Origin: Eremothecium cymbalariae DBVPG#7215
Taxonomy: Eukaryota; Ascomycota; Saccharomycetes; Saccharomycetales; Saccharomycetaceae
Direction: 5' to 3'
DNA length: 64,000 nucleotides
Assembly: GCF_000235365.1 (NCBI RefSeq)
Contig: NC_016454.1
Span: 895,279 to 959,278 of the forward strand
Shown here: one piece after another, positions 51,144 through 61,200 of the stretch
How the letters are laid out: each line of letters opens with the position of its first letter
Numbering within the stretch: position 1 is the stretch's first letter
Made by a program: the position numbers and the translations under genes
The notes under the pieces: generated by a model
The model's input: only the letters and a program-made list of their open reading frames with translations
What the model was told of the DNA's origin: nothing
Databases searched by the model: none

Positions 51144-52541
51144 ATGAGTGCGCTGCTTTCAGAGAGTGACCTTAATGACTTTATCAGTCCAGGGTTGGCT
51201 TGTATAAAGCCCGCAGAGGCGAGGCATGGAGAGTCGCAGGATGATTATGGGAAGCTTGAGGTTGGGAAGGAGTCGAGTGAGGTTAGTAAGGTTTCGATAT
51301 CGTTGCAGGACTGTTTAGCATGTGCAGGATGTATTACATCCAGTGAGGAAATTTTGTTGGGCCGACAAAGCCATGGGGTGTTTTTGGAGGAGTGGGGGAA
51401 GTTGCCGTCTAGCAGGCCGCTGGTGGTCAGTATCTCGCCGCAGTGCAGGCTTTCACTTGCAGATTACTTTCATATGGAGCAAGGGGAGTTGGATCAGTGT
51501 CTGATTGGCATGTTTCATTCGTACTTCAATGCGCGATATGTGGTGGGTACGCAGATGGGGCGGATGGTCACTATCCAACAGACAAATAAATATCTAAGCA
51601 AGAGAAGGTTACATGGGAATGAGGGACCGATGCTATGTTCTGTGTGTCCTGGATTCGTTCTGTATGCGGAAAAGACTAAGCCTGATCTTGTTCCCTTTCT
51701 TTTAGACGTAAAGTCTCCTCAGCAGATCACAGGAGCATTGCTCCTGGAGACAGTGTCGGATATGTACCATCTAGCCATCATGCCCTGTTTTGACAAAAAA
51801 CTGGAGGCTTCGAGAAAGGATTCGGAACGAGAGGTCGACTGCGTGATTACTCCTAGAGAGCTTGTGACAATGCTAACTGAGCTGTCTGTCGACATTTCCC
51901 ACTATAAAAGCCATGATTCCTCGTTGATTCATAGACTCTCGCCGCCTGGATGGGACCCTGCGGTACACTGGTCCTCTTCTCGTGGGAGTAGCTCAGGCGG
52001 ATACGCATACCAGTACCTGCTCAGCGTGCAACAAGCCCACCCGGAATCTAGCATCGTAACCCTCCACGGCAAGATTTCAGATGTAGTAGAACACAGGCTT
52101 CTGGACCAAGTAGGTAACATTATTGCCTCATCCACCGAGGTATATGGCTTCAGAAACATCCAGAATATGGTCCGCAGACTGTTGGTCAAGTCATCGAACA
52201 GGAATGTCAACATATTACGTAAACGCCACGCTTCAAGACCGAAGACCCCTACTCAAACAAACGCTGCAAATCACCAGAATGTAACACAGGATCCATACAA
52301 AACAGACTTCATTGAAGTAATGGCATGTCCAGGAGGCTGCATCAATGGAGGCGGCCTTCTTAATGGTGAACAGAGTTCGGCCCAACGGAAACAGCTGACC
52401 GCACAGCTTAACAATAACTACCGGCAACTGCCGTTAGTAGACATTAGCAGCGAAACCATTCCAACCACCAAAGAGTATGTCTACGATCTAAAGCCAGTCA
52501 TTAATTCTACAGACATTGTAACAGTGAGCAACACGTGGTGA
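51144..52541 (+). CDS. NAR1: Cytosolic iron-sulphur assembly protein Nar1
   Basis: Nar1 is an iron-only-hydrogenase-like component of the CIA machinery that inserts Fe-S clusters into cytosolic and nuclear proteins. The 465-residue product (S. cerevisiae 491) has the expected cysteines: Cys20 near the N-terminus, CLACAGC (about 57-63) for the N-terminal [4Fe-4S] cluster, CSVCPGFVLYAEK and MPCFDKKLEA for the H-cluster-like site, and CPGGCINGGG near the C-terminus. All conserved cluster motifs are present. The tail is unusually long, without the usual terminal Trp signal being lost: it ends SNTW, and a C-terminal Trp is the known CIA targeting-type ending. Confidence 0.95.
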   Translation: MSALLSESDLNDFISPGLACIKPAEARHGESQDDYGKLEVGKESSEVSKVSISLQDCLACAGCITSSEEILLGRQSHGVFLEEWGKLPSSRPLVVSISPQCRLSLADYFHMEQGELDQCLIGMFHSYFNARYVVGTQMGRMVTIQQTNKYLSKRRLHGNEGPMLCSVCPGFVLYAEKTKPDLVPFLLDVKSPQQITGALLLETVSDMYHLAIMPCFDKKLEASRKDSEREVDCVITPRELVTMLTELSVDISHYKSHDSSLIHRLSPPGWDPAVHWSSSRGSSSGGYAYQYLLSVQQAHPESSIVTLHGKISDVVEHRLLDQVGNIIASSTEVYGFRNIQNMVRRLLVKSSNRNVNILRKRHASRPKTPTQTNAANHQNVTQDPYKTDFIEVMACPGGCINGGGLLNGEQSSAQRKQLTAQLNNNYRQLPLVDISSETIPTTKEYVYDLKPVINSTDIVTVSNTW

Positions 52542-52939
52542 ACAAGCTTTCTCGCATTCGCAGCCAAGAGAGAAACCGAATGCTTGGTATCCCTAACTAC
52601 AAAACATCTTGAATAATATTCCTATACTGCTGGAAGAGAGGTGCATTGAAATATCTATCTACTTTGTATGCGTACATAGACGTAAGAATGTGGTCGAACC
52701 TTTTTTTTGAAATCTTATTAAGCGAACCGAAGGCCTGGGCGGTGCAGAAAAAAGGCGTTCGAAAGTCGAGAATATAATGTAATAATGACATTAGTCAGGT
52801 GGAAATTTCAACAAATACAGAGATAATTAGTAAGATATATAAAAAGAATTGGACGGCGTAGTTTTCTGAAGAGTGTCGGTGAATATTTAAAACAAGTCTG
52901 CTTCATATAATAAGAATAAGGCGTACTTAGAATATTATA
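52542..52939. other. NAR1 3' end / ZWF1 promoter
   Basis: About 400 bp. It contains the TTAGTAA element (52827-52833), a TATA-like ATATAAAAA (52836-52844) and a CGG-containing GGACGGCG (52851-52858, possible Stb5 half site). Confidence 0.55.
52827..52833 (+). promoter_or_regulatory. Putative Yap1 response element upstream of ZWF1
   Basis: TTAGTAA matches the known Yap1 element (TTAGTMA/TTASTAA), 107 bp upstream of the ZWF1 start codon and just before a TATA-like stretch. ZWF1 is an oxidative-stress gene under Yap1 and Stb5 in S. cerevisiae. A 7-bp AT-rich motif is expected by chance fairly often, so the support is from position and gene identity. Confidence 0.4.
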
Positions 52940-54466
52940 ATGTCTCCACCAGTTACCTTTGAGCAGAACACTGTTATTACCATCTTCGGTGCCTCAGGAG
53001 ATCTCTCTAAAAAGAAAACATTTCCAGCGCTTTTTGGGTTATTTAGGCAGGGATATTTAGATGCGTCTACGAAGATTATAGGCTATTCACGTTCTGAATT
53101 AAGTGATGATGACTTGCGGTCTAGGGTGAGACCATTTTTGAAGAAGCCTCATGGTGAAGTCGATGATGCTAAGGAGGCTCAGTTTTTGAGCAATATTTCT
53201 TATATTTCGGGCTCTTACGATGGTGAGGAGGGGTATCTTAAGTTGCTCAAGGCAATTGAGGAGTTTGAGAAGGAACGTCAGGTTAAACAACCCCATCGGT
53301 TGTTTTATTTAGCCTTGCCACCTACTGCGTTTACGACTGTTGCTGAGAAGATCAAGAAGTTGGTATATGCAGAGAATGGTATTACTAGAGTGATTGTTGA
53401 AAAGCCCTTTGGGCATGACTTAGAATCTTCTAGAGAATTGCAATCCAAGTTGGCGCCGTTGTTTCGGGAAGAGGAATTGTTCAGAATTGATCACTATCTG
53501 GGCAAAGAAATGGTTAAAAATTTGTTAGCTTTGAGATTTGGCAATGTCTTCTTCGATGCGGCTTGGAATAAGGACCACATCCAAATGATTCAAGTTTCCT
53601 TCAAGGAACCATTTGGTACCGAGGGTCGAGGTGGCTATTTTGACTCCATTGGAATCATCAGAGATGTTATTCAAAACCACATGCTACAGATATTAACGTT
53701 ACTGACGATGGAAAGACCACAGTCCTTCGACCCAGAAGACGTGCGTGATGAAAAGGTTAAGGTTTTGAAGACGTTTGCCCCAATTGATCAAAATGATATT
53801 TTACTTGGTCAGTATGGTCGTTCAGAAGATGGAACAAAACCTTCATACTTGGATGACTCTACCGTGTCGCAAGACTCTAAATGTGTTACATTTGCTGCTT
53901 TAGGTTTTAAGATTGAAAATGAACGCTGGGATGGCGTTCCAATAGTTATGAGAGCAGGGAAGGCTCTAAATGAGGGTAAAGTAGAAATCAGAGTCTTGTT
54001 TAAAGGCGTAAGTTCTGGAATTTTCAATGATATGCCAAATAACGAGTTAGTGATTAGAGTTCAGCCAAACGAAGCCATATATTTGAAATTCAACGCAAAA
54101 ACGCCGGGTTTAGAAACACAGTCCCAATTAACAGATCTAGACCTAACCTATGCTAAAAGGTATAAAAACTACTGGATCCCTGAAGCTTATGAATCATTAA
54201 TTAGAGACGCCTTGCACGGCGATCATTCTAATTTTGTTAGAGATGATGAATTAGATGTTAGTTGGGAGCTGTTCACTCCACTATTGAGATACGTGGAAAG
54301 TGAAGACGCTCCAAGCCCTGAAATATATCCATATGGTTCTAGGGGACCCAAAGACTTGACTAAATATCTGGAACGTCATCACTATGTGTTCCAAAAACAA
54401 GGTAGTTATCAGTGGCCTGTAACTTCACCTTCTGATGACTCAGCTAATTTGACTCCGAACCTATAG
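52940..54466 (+). CDS. ZWF1: Glucose-6-phosphate dehydrogenase
   Basis: Zwf1 catalyses the NADP-dependent first step of the oxidative pentose phosphate pathway. The 508-residue product (S. cerevisiae 505) has the dinucleotide-binding motif FGASGDLSKKKTFPALF (15-31), VIVEKPFGHDL, and the substrate-binding and catalytic RIDHYLGKEMVKN (about 180-193), with catalytic His. NHMLQILTLLTMERP and the RVQPNEAIYLKFNAKTPG region of the C-terminal domain are intact. The start ATG at 52940 leads directly into the conserved N-terminus. Order NAR1-ZWF1-ATG2 matches S. cerevisiae, with LRG1 interleaved. Confidence 0.97.
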   Translation: MSPPVTFEQNTVITIFGASGDLSKKKTFPALFGLFRQGYLDASTKIIGYSRSELSDDDLRSRVRPFLKKPHGEVDDAKEAQFLSNISYISGSYDGEEGYLKLLKAIEEFEKERQVKQPHRLFYLALPPTAFTTVAEKIKKLVYAENGITRVIVEKPFGHDLESSRELQSKLAPLFREEELFRIDHYLGKEMVKNLLALRFGNVFFDAAWNKDHIQMIQVSFKEPFGTEGRGGYFDSIGIIRDVIQNHMLQILTLLTMERPQSFDPEDVRDEKVKVLKTFAPIDQNDILLGQYGRSEDGTKPSYLDDSTVSQDSKCVTFAALGFKIENERWDGVPIVMRAGKALNEGKVEIRVLFKGVSSGIFNDMPNNELVIRVQPNEAIYLKFNAKTPGLETQSQLTDLDLTYAKRYKNYWIPEAYESLIRDALHGDHSNFVRDDELDVSWELFTPLLRYVESEDAPSPEIYPYGSRGPKDLTKYLERHHYVFQKQGSYQWPVTSPSDDSANLTPNL

Positions 54467-54816
54467 GCCTCATTTGATCCCCCTACCTTGCACTCCACTA
54501 CCCTCTTCATCTTTAAGGATAAATAACTACAAATACTAGTTACCTCTTTACCTAATATATATGTCCGTTGCAGCCCTGAGTCGGTTGACATACATTTATT
54601 AATGCAAGTTATTCATTCACCCTGCATTCTGTTTCAGTTTTTGTTCATTACTATTATTGTTACTTATGAAAGTCTGATATTACATACATTAAAATTTTGC
54701 GTTAGAGGGAGGTTAATTCTTCTGAAATTCCATTTTTGTTACAGAAGCTGTCTCCTTCAATTGGATATAATCTTGTTGTACAAAGTCCTTAAAATTGATT
54801 TTCCCATCTTTAATCA
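54467..54816. other. Convergent ZWF1/LRG1 3' region
   Basis: About 350 bp of AT-rich sequence between convergent stop codons, with TATATAT near 54556. A plus-strand ORF (54602-54844) overlaps the LRG1 end, is very hydrophobic through base composition and is not convincing. Confidence 0.5.
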
Positions 54817-57800
54817 TCAAATCAATGTGTTTTTTACTGACTGATAATCAGTCAAGTTCTTAATTTCAATCTCTTTTAACAATGTCGACAAAAACATAGG
54901 TACCATGCTCAAGTCCTCATTGTGATTGATTAAATAGTCAACTGTTTCAATTGCTAAGAAATAATTTTCTCCCTCATTTTCAGCAAAAGCATCTTGGTAA
55001 TTATTGTGGATAACACCAGCTGGCTGTTCCTGATAATTTACAGCTGGTGTCTCTTGATATAAAATATTCGGAGCAATAACTGTTGAGAGATTGTGGATAT
55101 CCATCTTTGATCCGATTTGGTGATCGACATGTGAAAATGAAGATGTCCAATGAAGAAAAGAAAGAAGTACTTCTGCAACATTACGATGAGCCCTTGGCAA
55201 TAGTGTGTAAAGAATAGGGAAAATCCTTTGTCCTTCTATTTTTGAATCTAGTTTTGCAGCTTGAATCCACAAATCATACATCACAAATGTGAGTAGCGGT
55301 ATTGGAAGTTCTCTTAAAAACTTCTTGAGAAGTGCGGAAAGCTGGATAGCATTCTCGCTGGATAAATCAGGTACTCCAGAAGGATTTTCATCTATATCAG
55401 CAGATAGCTCTTTTAGTCTTCTGATATTACCATTCTTTCTAAAAATCCCTTCTACACACATATCCATCTGACGCAAATTGGAAATCAATTCATCCACTAG
55501 AAGGGGTATACGTACTTTTGCAGGTCCAGAACTCAAATCGGAATCTACCCCCCATCTCTCACAAAGCACATCTAAAGGTGTTCCAAATATTTTCCTATAT
55601 CTTGTATTCTTGTTATCCTTACCTCCTTTAAACAATTTATTCCAAAACCCACCTGAAATATTAGGGGCTTTAGGTGAGGGAGGAATCAACTTGTTTATAC
55701 AAGCCTCAGAAACATTCAAGCCATTATTCCCATTGGCTAAAAGCGCCAATGCAACAAGCTGTAACTTGTGACACTGGTCGAATGATAATTCTGAGTAATA
55801 AATACCACTCTTTTTTGCAATAAAGGTAGTAGTCTCATCATCTGATTCTTTTATTCTCATGAAATGAGTAAAAGCGTTAGGCCTAAGCTCCCTGGCTTGT
55901 TCAGCAGCAACAATCCTAGAGATATCATCCAAAGTCAGTGATTGTTGCCCATTGAACATTTTGGGATCAGAAGACGTTGAAGGATTTGATCCTTCTGTTT
56001 CAATGACAAGTGATTTATTGTTAATTTCGGATTTGGACTGGTTGTTGACATCTAACTCTGGAGTTTTTAAAACTCTGGACTTCCTCGCATCTTGTTTATT
56101 GTTTGTTATTCGAACGCTTTGCCTTCCCGATTTGAGCCTCTTGATATCATTCAAAGTCCGAATATAAGTCTGTTGCATTGATATAGTCTCCTTGATAGAA
56201 TTGCTTCTTTGCATCACTTCTTGATTTTTCATCTGCAAGGCCATAACTACTCTGGACCGTACTAATGCTATTTTCATTAAGAAAATAAGTTGGCTTAATT
56301 TGCTAACAAGTTTGAAACCAACCTTAGAATCGGGATCATCGATAGAACATTGAGCGCAAAGTACTTTTCCGTTCACCTTATTATAGGTAGCATCCTCAAC
56401 ATCATATGGCTGAATAACTCTCGCACAATTAGAACACTGAAAACATTTTATATGCCATCTATGTTCCTGAAATCTAATGCATTCCTCTTGTACATATTTC
56501 TGACATATAGCACAGCAGTCAGTGGCATTTATTGTTACATTGATGTAATCAAATGGCGAATTTTGATATGTTTCATTTTTCTTAACTTCACGCAGAAATT
56601 TGATTAAAGCGTTTGACGTATGAACCTTCTTATTGTGTTCCAGTGCATTAAACAGTCCATTGCGCAATAATAACTTCAAAAAATGAGCTAAGCCAGTAAT
56701 CACAGACATAAATGATCCAACATTGACTTCCTTCATTTTAGAAGCTGAACCCATTTTCCTTAATAGTTGCAGATAAATCATTAATTTAGTTGAAAGATTT
56801 CTAGGAAATTTGGAATACTTAATATCTGTATGCCCTGCTGGGTCAGATTCAGGTGTGGTCAATGTGGAATCATTGGGAGATTCATTTTTGGGTTTTATAA
56901 TAGTATACTGACCTACGGATTCTAAGAAATCTAGTGCTTTAAACAAACACTCCAATTTTAAAACAAATAGCGCCGCTGCATCAACTCCCTTGAACTGGTC
57001 GTAACTTGTTAAGTATTGAAACATGTCAGAAACACAATAGGCCGACTCTTCTTCAAACCGATACAATACATTCCATGTTTTGCTAATAATAGCTGATAAT
57101 GTGTTAGTATATGTTTCCATCTCATCCTCAGTAGGATTGGTGTCATCGGTATTCGGCGTTGCATCCTTCGGTGGTATATCTAAAGAAGGAATTCCAACAG
57201 CTTCTGCAGGAACGCTAACATGCCAGTATTTATGAATACCGTAACACTCCGGGTGCCAGCAATGAATTTCTTCGCCACGGGGAAATTCAATGTATTGATC
57301 TGATATCGGGTAGTTGCATCCCTTGCATCGTTTTGAGAAGTATTTCAGGAAATGATACTTGCAGTATAACTCGTCATTATAATGGAAACATGACGTGGCT
57401 TTGCATTTGGTACCACACACAGTACAACAGAAATGTTCTTCATCATAAAGCTTCCCAAATGTATTATAGTATACTCCACTCAGAGGCTTGTTACAAACAT
57501 AACACAGTAACTTGTTCCTGGTGAAATAGTCTTGTTGACATAATAAGACTACTTCTGAAGTTTCAGGTAATTGATAAGGGAAAAATTTCGGCCGGCATAA
57601 TGTTCCACAGTCATAACAAACCAAGCAATTCTCATGATAATACTCTCCGAGCGCCTTCAGGGAATTTTGCGTGATCATTTCACCACATTGTTTACAGATC
57701 TTAGTTTTATGAGATGATGTGGCTGGTTTTTGTTCAAAGGAGGACGCCATGGGGTTAACTGACAAGTTATGTTTATAGCTAAGATTATCACGTTCTGCCA

Positions 57801-57831
57801 CTAACAATTTGGGTCGCTGGATATTGGTCAT
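54817..57831 (-). CDS. LRG1: LIM-domain Rho GTPase-activating protein Lrg1
   Basis: Lrg1 is the LIM-RhoGAP that turns off Rho1 in control of beta-1,3-glucan synthesis and cell fusion. The 1004-residue product (S. cerevisiae 1017) has two N-terminal LIM domains (about 42-95: CKQCGEMI...CYDC; about 103-160: CYVCNKPL...CTVC) with a partial further finger (CKGCNYPI), a third LIM at about 455-515 (CAICQKYV...CSNC), and the RhoGAP domain at about 760-960 (FGTPLDVLC, catalytic Arg in EGIFRKNGNIRRLKEL, and SALLKKFLRELPIPLLTF). The ATG at 57829-57831 is chosen; a second ATG 27 codons on is possible. The match to YDL240W (not to Rga1/Rga2) rests on domain layout and interleaved order. Confidence 0.92.
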   Translation of the reverse strand: MTNIQRPKLLVAERDNLSYKHNLSVNPMASSFEQKPATSSHKTKICKQCGEMITQNSLKALGEYYHENCLVCYDCGTLCRPKFFPYQLPETSEVVLLCQQDYFTRNKLLCYVCNKPLSGVYYNTFGKLYDEEHFCCTVCGTKCKATSCFHYNDELYCKYHFLKYFSKRCKGCNYPISDQYIEFPRGEEIHCWHPECYGIHKYWHVSVPAEAVGIPSLDIPPKDATPNTDDTNPTEDEMETYTNTLSAIISKTWNVLYRFEEESAYCVSDMFQYLTSYDQFKGVDAAALFVLKLECLFKALDFLESVGQYTIIKPKNESPNDSTLTTPESDPAGHTDIKYSKFPRNLSTKLMIYLQLLRKMGSASKMKEVNVGSFMSVITGLAHFLKLLLRNGLFNALEHNKKVHTSNALIKFLREVKKNETYQNSPFDYINVTINATDCCAICQKYVQEECIRFQEHRWHIKCFQCSNCARVIQPYDVEDATYNKVNGKVLCAQCSIDDPDSKVGFKLVSKLSQLIFLMKIALVRSRVVMALQMKNQEVMQRSNSIKETISMQQTYIRTLNDIKRLKSGRQSVRITNNKQDARKSRVLKTPELDVNNQSKSEINNKSLVIETEGSNPSTSSDPKMFNGQQSLTLDDISRIVAAEQARELRPNAFTHFMRIKESDDETTTFIAKKSGIYYSELSFDQCHKLQLVALALLANGNNGLNVSEACINKLIPPSPKAPNISGGFWNKLFKGGKDNKNTRYRKIFGTPLDVLCERWGVDSDLSSGPAKVRIPLLVDELISNLRQMDMCVEGIFRKNGNIRRLKELSADIDENPSGVPDLSSENAIQLSALLKKFLRELPIPLLTFVMYDLWIQAAKLDSKIEGQRIFPILYTLLPRAHRNVAEVLLSFLHWTSSFSHVDHQIGSKMDIHNLSTVIAPNILYQETPAVNYQEQPAGVIHNNYQDAFAENEGENYFLAIETVDYLINHNEDLSMVPMFLSTLLKEIEIKNLTDYQSVKNTLI

Positions 57832-58204
57832 GAAAAGATAAGAGGTTTATATTATCTTGACTTTTCCTTTGTAGAGTCGTAACCGTTAAGCAATATAAAA
57901 CAATAGACGGTAAAACACCTGAAAGAATAACAAAAAAACCGTTCGGTTGTTTGAAGCAAATATTATAAGTCTTTCTCTATAATACCCTGAATATGAATTG
58001 AAAAAGGCACGCCAGCTAACAGACTCTCAGTTTACTTGTTCTTGAAGATACCACTAGTACGTTGACTAAGTTCTTTTATGTTGTCCAGTGATGACGCAAG
58101 AGACCGTTCGTATATAATGATGTACACATGTTGCTGGACCAAAGCCCTCCTTTATTATCCCAAACAACTACATACCAGCGTACCAATAAAAATCACTGGT
58201 CTTA
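57832..58204. other. LRG1 promoter / ATG2 3' region
   Basis: About 370 bp between two minus-strand genes. AT-rich; short uninformative ORF at 58078-58335 runs into ATG2. Nothing else recognised. Confidence 0.5.
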
Positions 58205-61200
58205 TTAAGCTTGTTCCCCTGAACGCTTCGAAGATTGTTTATACTTGTCCTGCATATATACCAATTGTTCATGATCCATTTGATTGGAAATACCTTGTAA
58301 GGTCTTCGATATGGCCTCTGTTGCTCCAATCATAGGTCTAATAAATGCGATTGGAGTTGCGCGTGCAAACGCGGTTGCCGCATCTTGAGCTGTAAAAGAC
58401 TGTTTTACCTCTCTGTGAGCTCGTTTCATGGCTCCGTATGCGATGTTGAAGTTCTTCCCTAGAGAACCGTACGCCTCTTGAACACCATTTTGAGCATTCA
58501 ATGGTTGATCTGCATACAAACTTATCACTTTCAGAGATTCATGTTCATCCTCATCGTATACAAGTAGATTAACGGGACTCTTGTTACGCGGATTTGATTT
58601 ACTGAATAGGTTTGTTTCCTCATGTTGAGCCGCCACGTAGCTTCTTTGCTGGTCATCTTCCTGAGGCCTTCCATTCATGCCCCTCGCGCGGGAACCCTGG
58701 CCTCCAAAGAACTCCTCTGTATTTTCAAGGATAGTTTGGGTCCCAGAAGCCATTCTAACGCCCAGTCGGATTAATTCACCACTGGTTGTCTTAATAAAAT
58801 CACGGGCACCCTTTTGCAAACTCCGTGTTAGTCTTTGGTCTTGTTGGTATTCCTTGATCGGTACAGTGACTAGCGCTTTCACACCAGAGCCAAGTGTTAT
58901 GATTGACTTCAGCGGAGCTACACCCTTAAGAACTCCAGACAACTGAAACCTTGTTATATCTGGTGTCCATATATTGGATAAGCAGCCATTGAGTGCCTGT
59001 AGACCATCAACTCCATATAATACCACCCTTTTTAAGGTTATCTTTGCACCATCCAAGGTAAAGAAATTCATAAATTCAGCGGTATGGCCGGATTTCAAAC
59101 CGACATAATCAAGCTTTTTGGGTTTGTAGTCTAGTATAATGTCAACCGAATTTACCTCAAATCTTTGAATGTATATTATATCAGGATATTTGTCAATCAA
59201 CTCGAACCTTCTATCTTTAAATTCGCCAAACCTCGTTAAAAAGTCTAAAGTATCTTGGTCAACATGTAATCTTAATGGCAGAATGTTAGCAGTGATTATG
59301 ACTTCAGTCGCATAAAGGAAATCAATTGGCCTAACTAGAGTAAATAGAAGTGAAAACATCGGTGAATTATTTTTTCGGCCCTTCTTCAAGATTGTAACAA
59401 ACTTATTCCACGTTGAAGTGGGAACATTATCTATAATCTCAAATGTTTCAACATCCACTTCTGTTCTGTTTAATATATCAGCTGACCAGTCAGCTTCTTC
59501 TTCTGTAGGCTCATCAACTTCGTAACCAGTAAATTTTACATTTGTATTGATGAGTTCAATCAGGATCTTGTGATTTTTAGATGGGCGGAGTTTCATCTTG
59601 GACACCGAAGTTTCAAATCCATTATCAGGATCTGCATGAATGTTATTATTAACAATCTTCTTGATATTTGACTCTGAGGATGCATACAAATAAATAGAAT
59701 CGAATAAGCTTGCTTCAACTCTAGCAGGCTCAATTTGCTTTTGAACCTCGTCTTCCATGTCTTCGACAACTTTCGATATAGACTTACGAGTATATATCCA
59801 GTCATAACCATCATGAAGCTTTATAGAAGCTTTCTTAATCGAAGCCTTAACCACTATGGATACCAATGCAGAAGTCTCAATATCGGATTCTGACGAAACA
59901 GGCAACCCACTTTTACCAAAGTGACTTTCCTCGAGCCTTAAAACTGATTTTACATCGGTAGGAGATGACTCCTCGGACTCCTCTGTAATGTGTACCACAG
60001 AAAAGCTATCATTAGTATTATCGATAAAATCATCGAATATATGCATATCGTTAAAATCAAGTCTCAACATTGGCAGCCTTTTTGAAACGAAAAAATTATC
60101 ATCAACATCTTGAAATACAGGAACATGAGATATTTCAGTCCTATACTTCTTTTCATCAGGAAAGGATACTGGTGGTTTTAAATCAGTTAAAGTTTGCAAC
60201 AAACATTGAAATGAATCAGCGCAAAGAGATAAATCGACACGATCAATATCAACACTTATAGAGACTTTTCTTTCCTCCTTAGATACGAGAGTACTAATTG
60301 TAGTGGCCCTTCCTACTGTAGTAAACCCACATTTTGTGTAATAAGCACTAATCGAACTCCATACCTCAGTGCTGCCTAACTTCATATTAGATAGATCATC
60401 GATTAACATAAACGTTGCTGTGCGAAGTATGACTTTAGAATCAGCAGCAGGTATCTGTAGGTCTGTCATACAACGACTTACGCAAACAACCAAAGCAGTA
60501 TCTAACCTATACGGTTTCATCATAATTGCACAGTCATGAAGCTTTACTTCAATTCGTTGTTGAGTCAAGTTTGTCACTTTTTCATGCCTATCACTAGAAG
60601 TAGATGCATTATTAAACTTATTATCAGCTAAAACATCCAGCCATTTGGCATAGTAATGGATACAAACATTCCAAATATTCAACTTTATTTTCCAGTTTTC
60701 AAACTTCTGCAAAAATAATGCTGGCTTTGTCCTATCATTAGCCTTTATGGGCTCTAGAAATCTCTGCTTGGCTCCAGACGTACATCTATAACCTTCGATG
60801 GTTGATGCATGGAAAATTATGGTGTTATCAGTATTCAAGGATAAAAGGCACGAATTAAGAGCGACGCTTATTTTTCCAAATGATGGAAGAGAAGTAAAAA
60901 GCACTGAAACGGAAATTTCGCTGACTAAGAAAACCATATTTGAAAATACATTTTGTTTGTGGATAATACTGGATGGATTCATGATACGGACACTCTTATT
61001 TAGAAGTGTCTGAGGAACTTCAACTTTATTGTTGATGTACGGTTTAACAATATCCGAATACTCCACTATTCCACTAATAACATCTTTAAGGTCATTTTCT
61101 GAACAATTAACCCGTATACCTCCAATACTTCCTTGTTGTTTAGAGGTAATCAAAGTTTCAGAAAGCTTCAGATTGTATGAATTGACTTTAAAATGATTCA

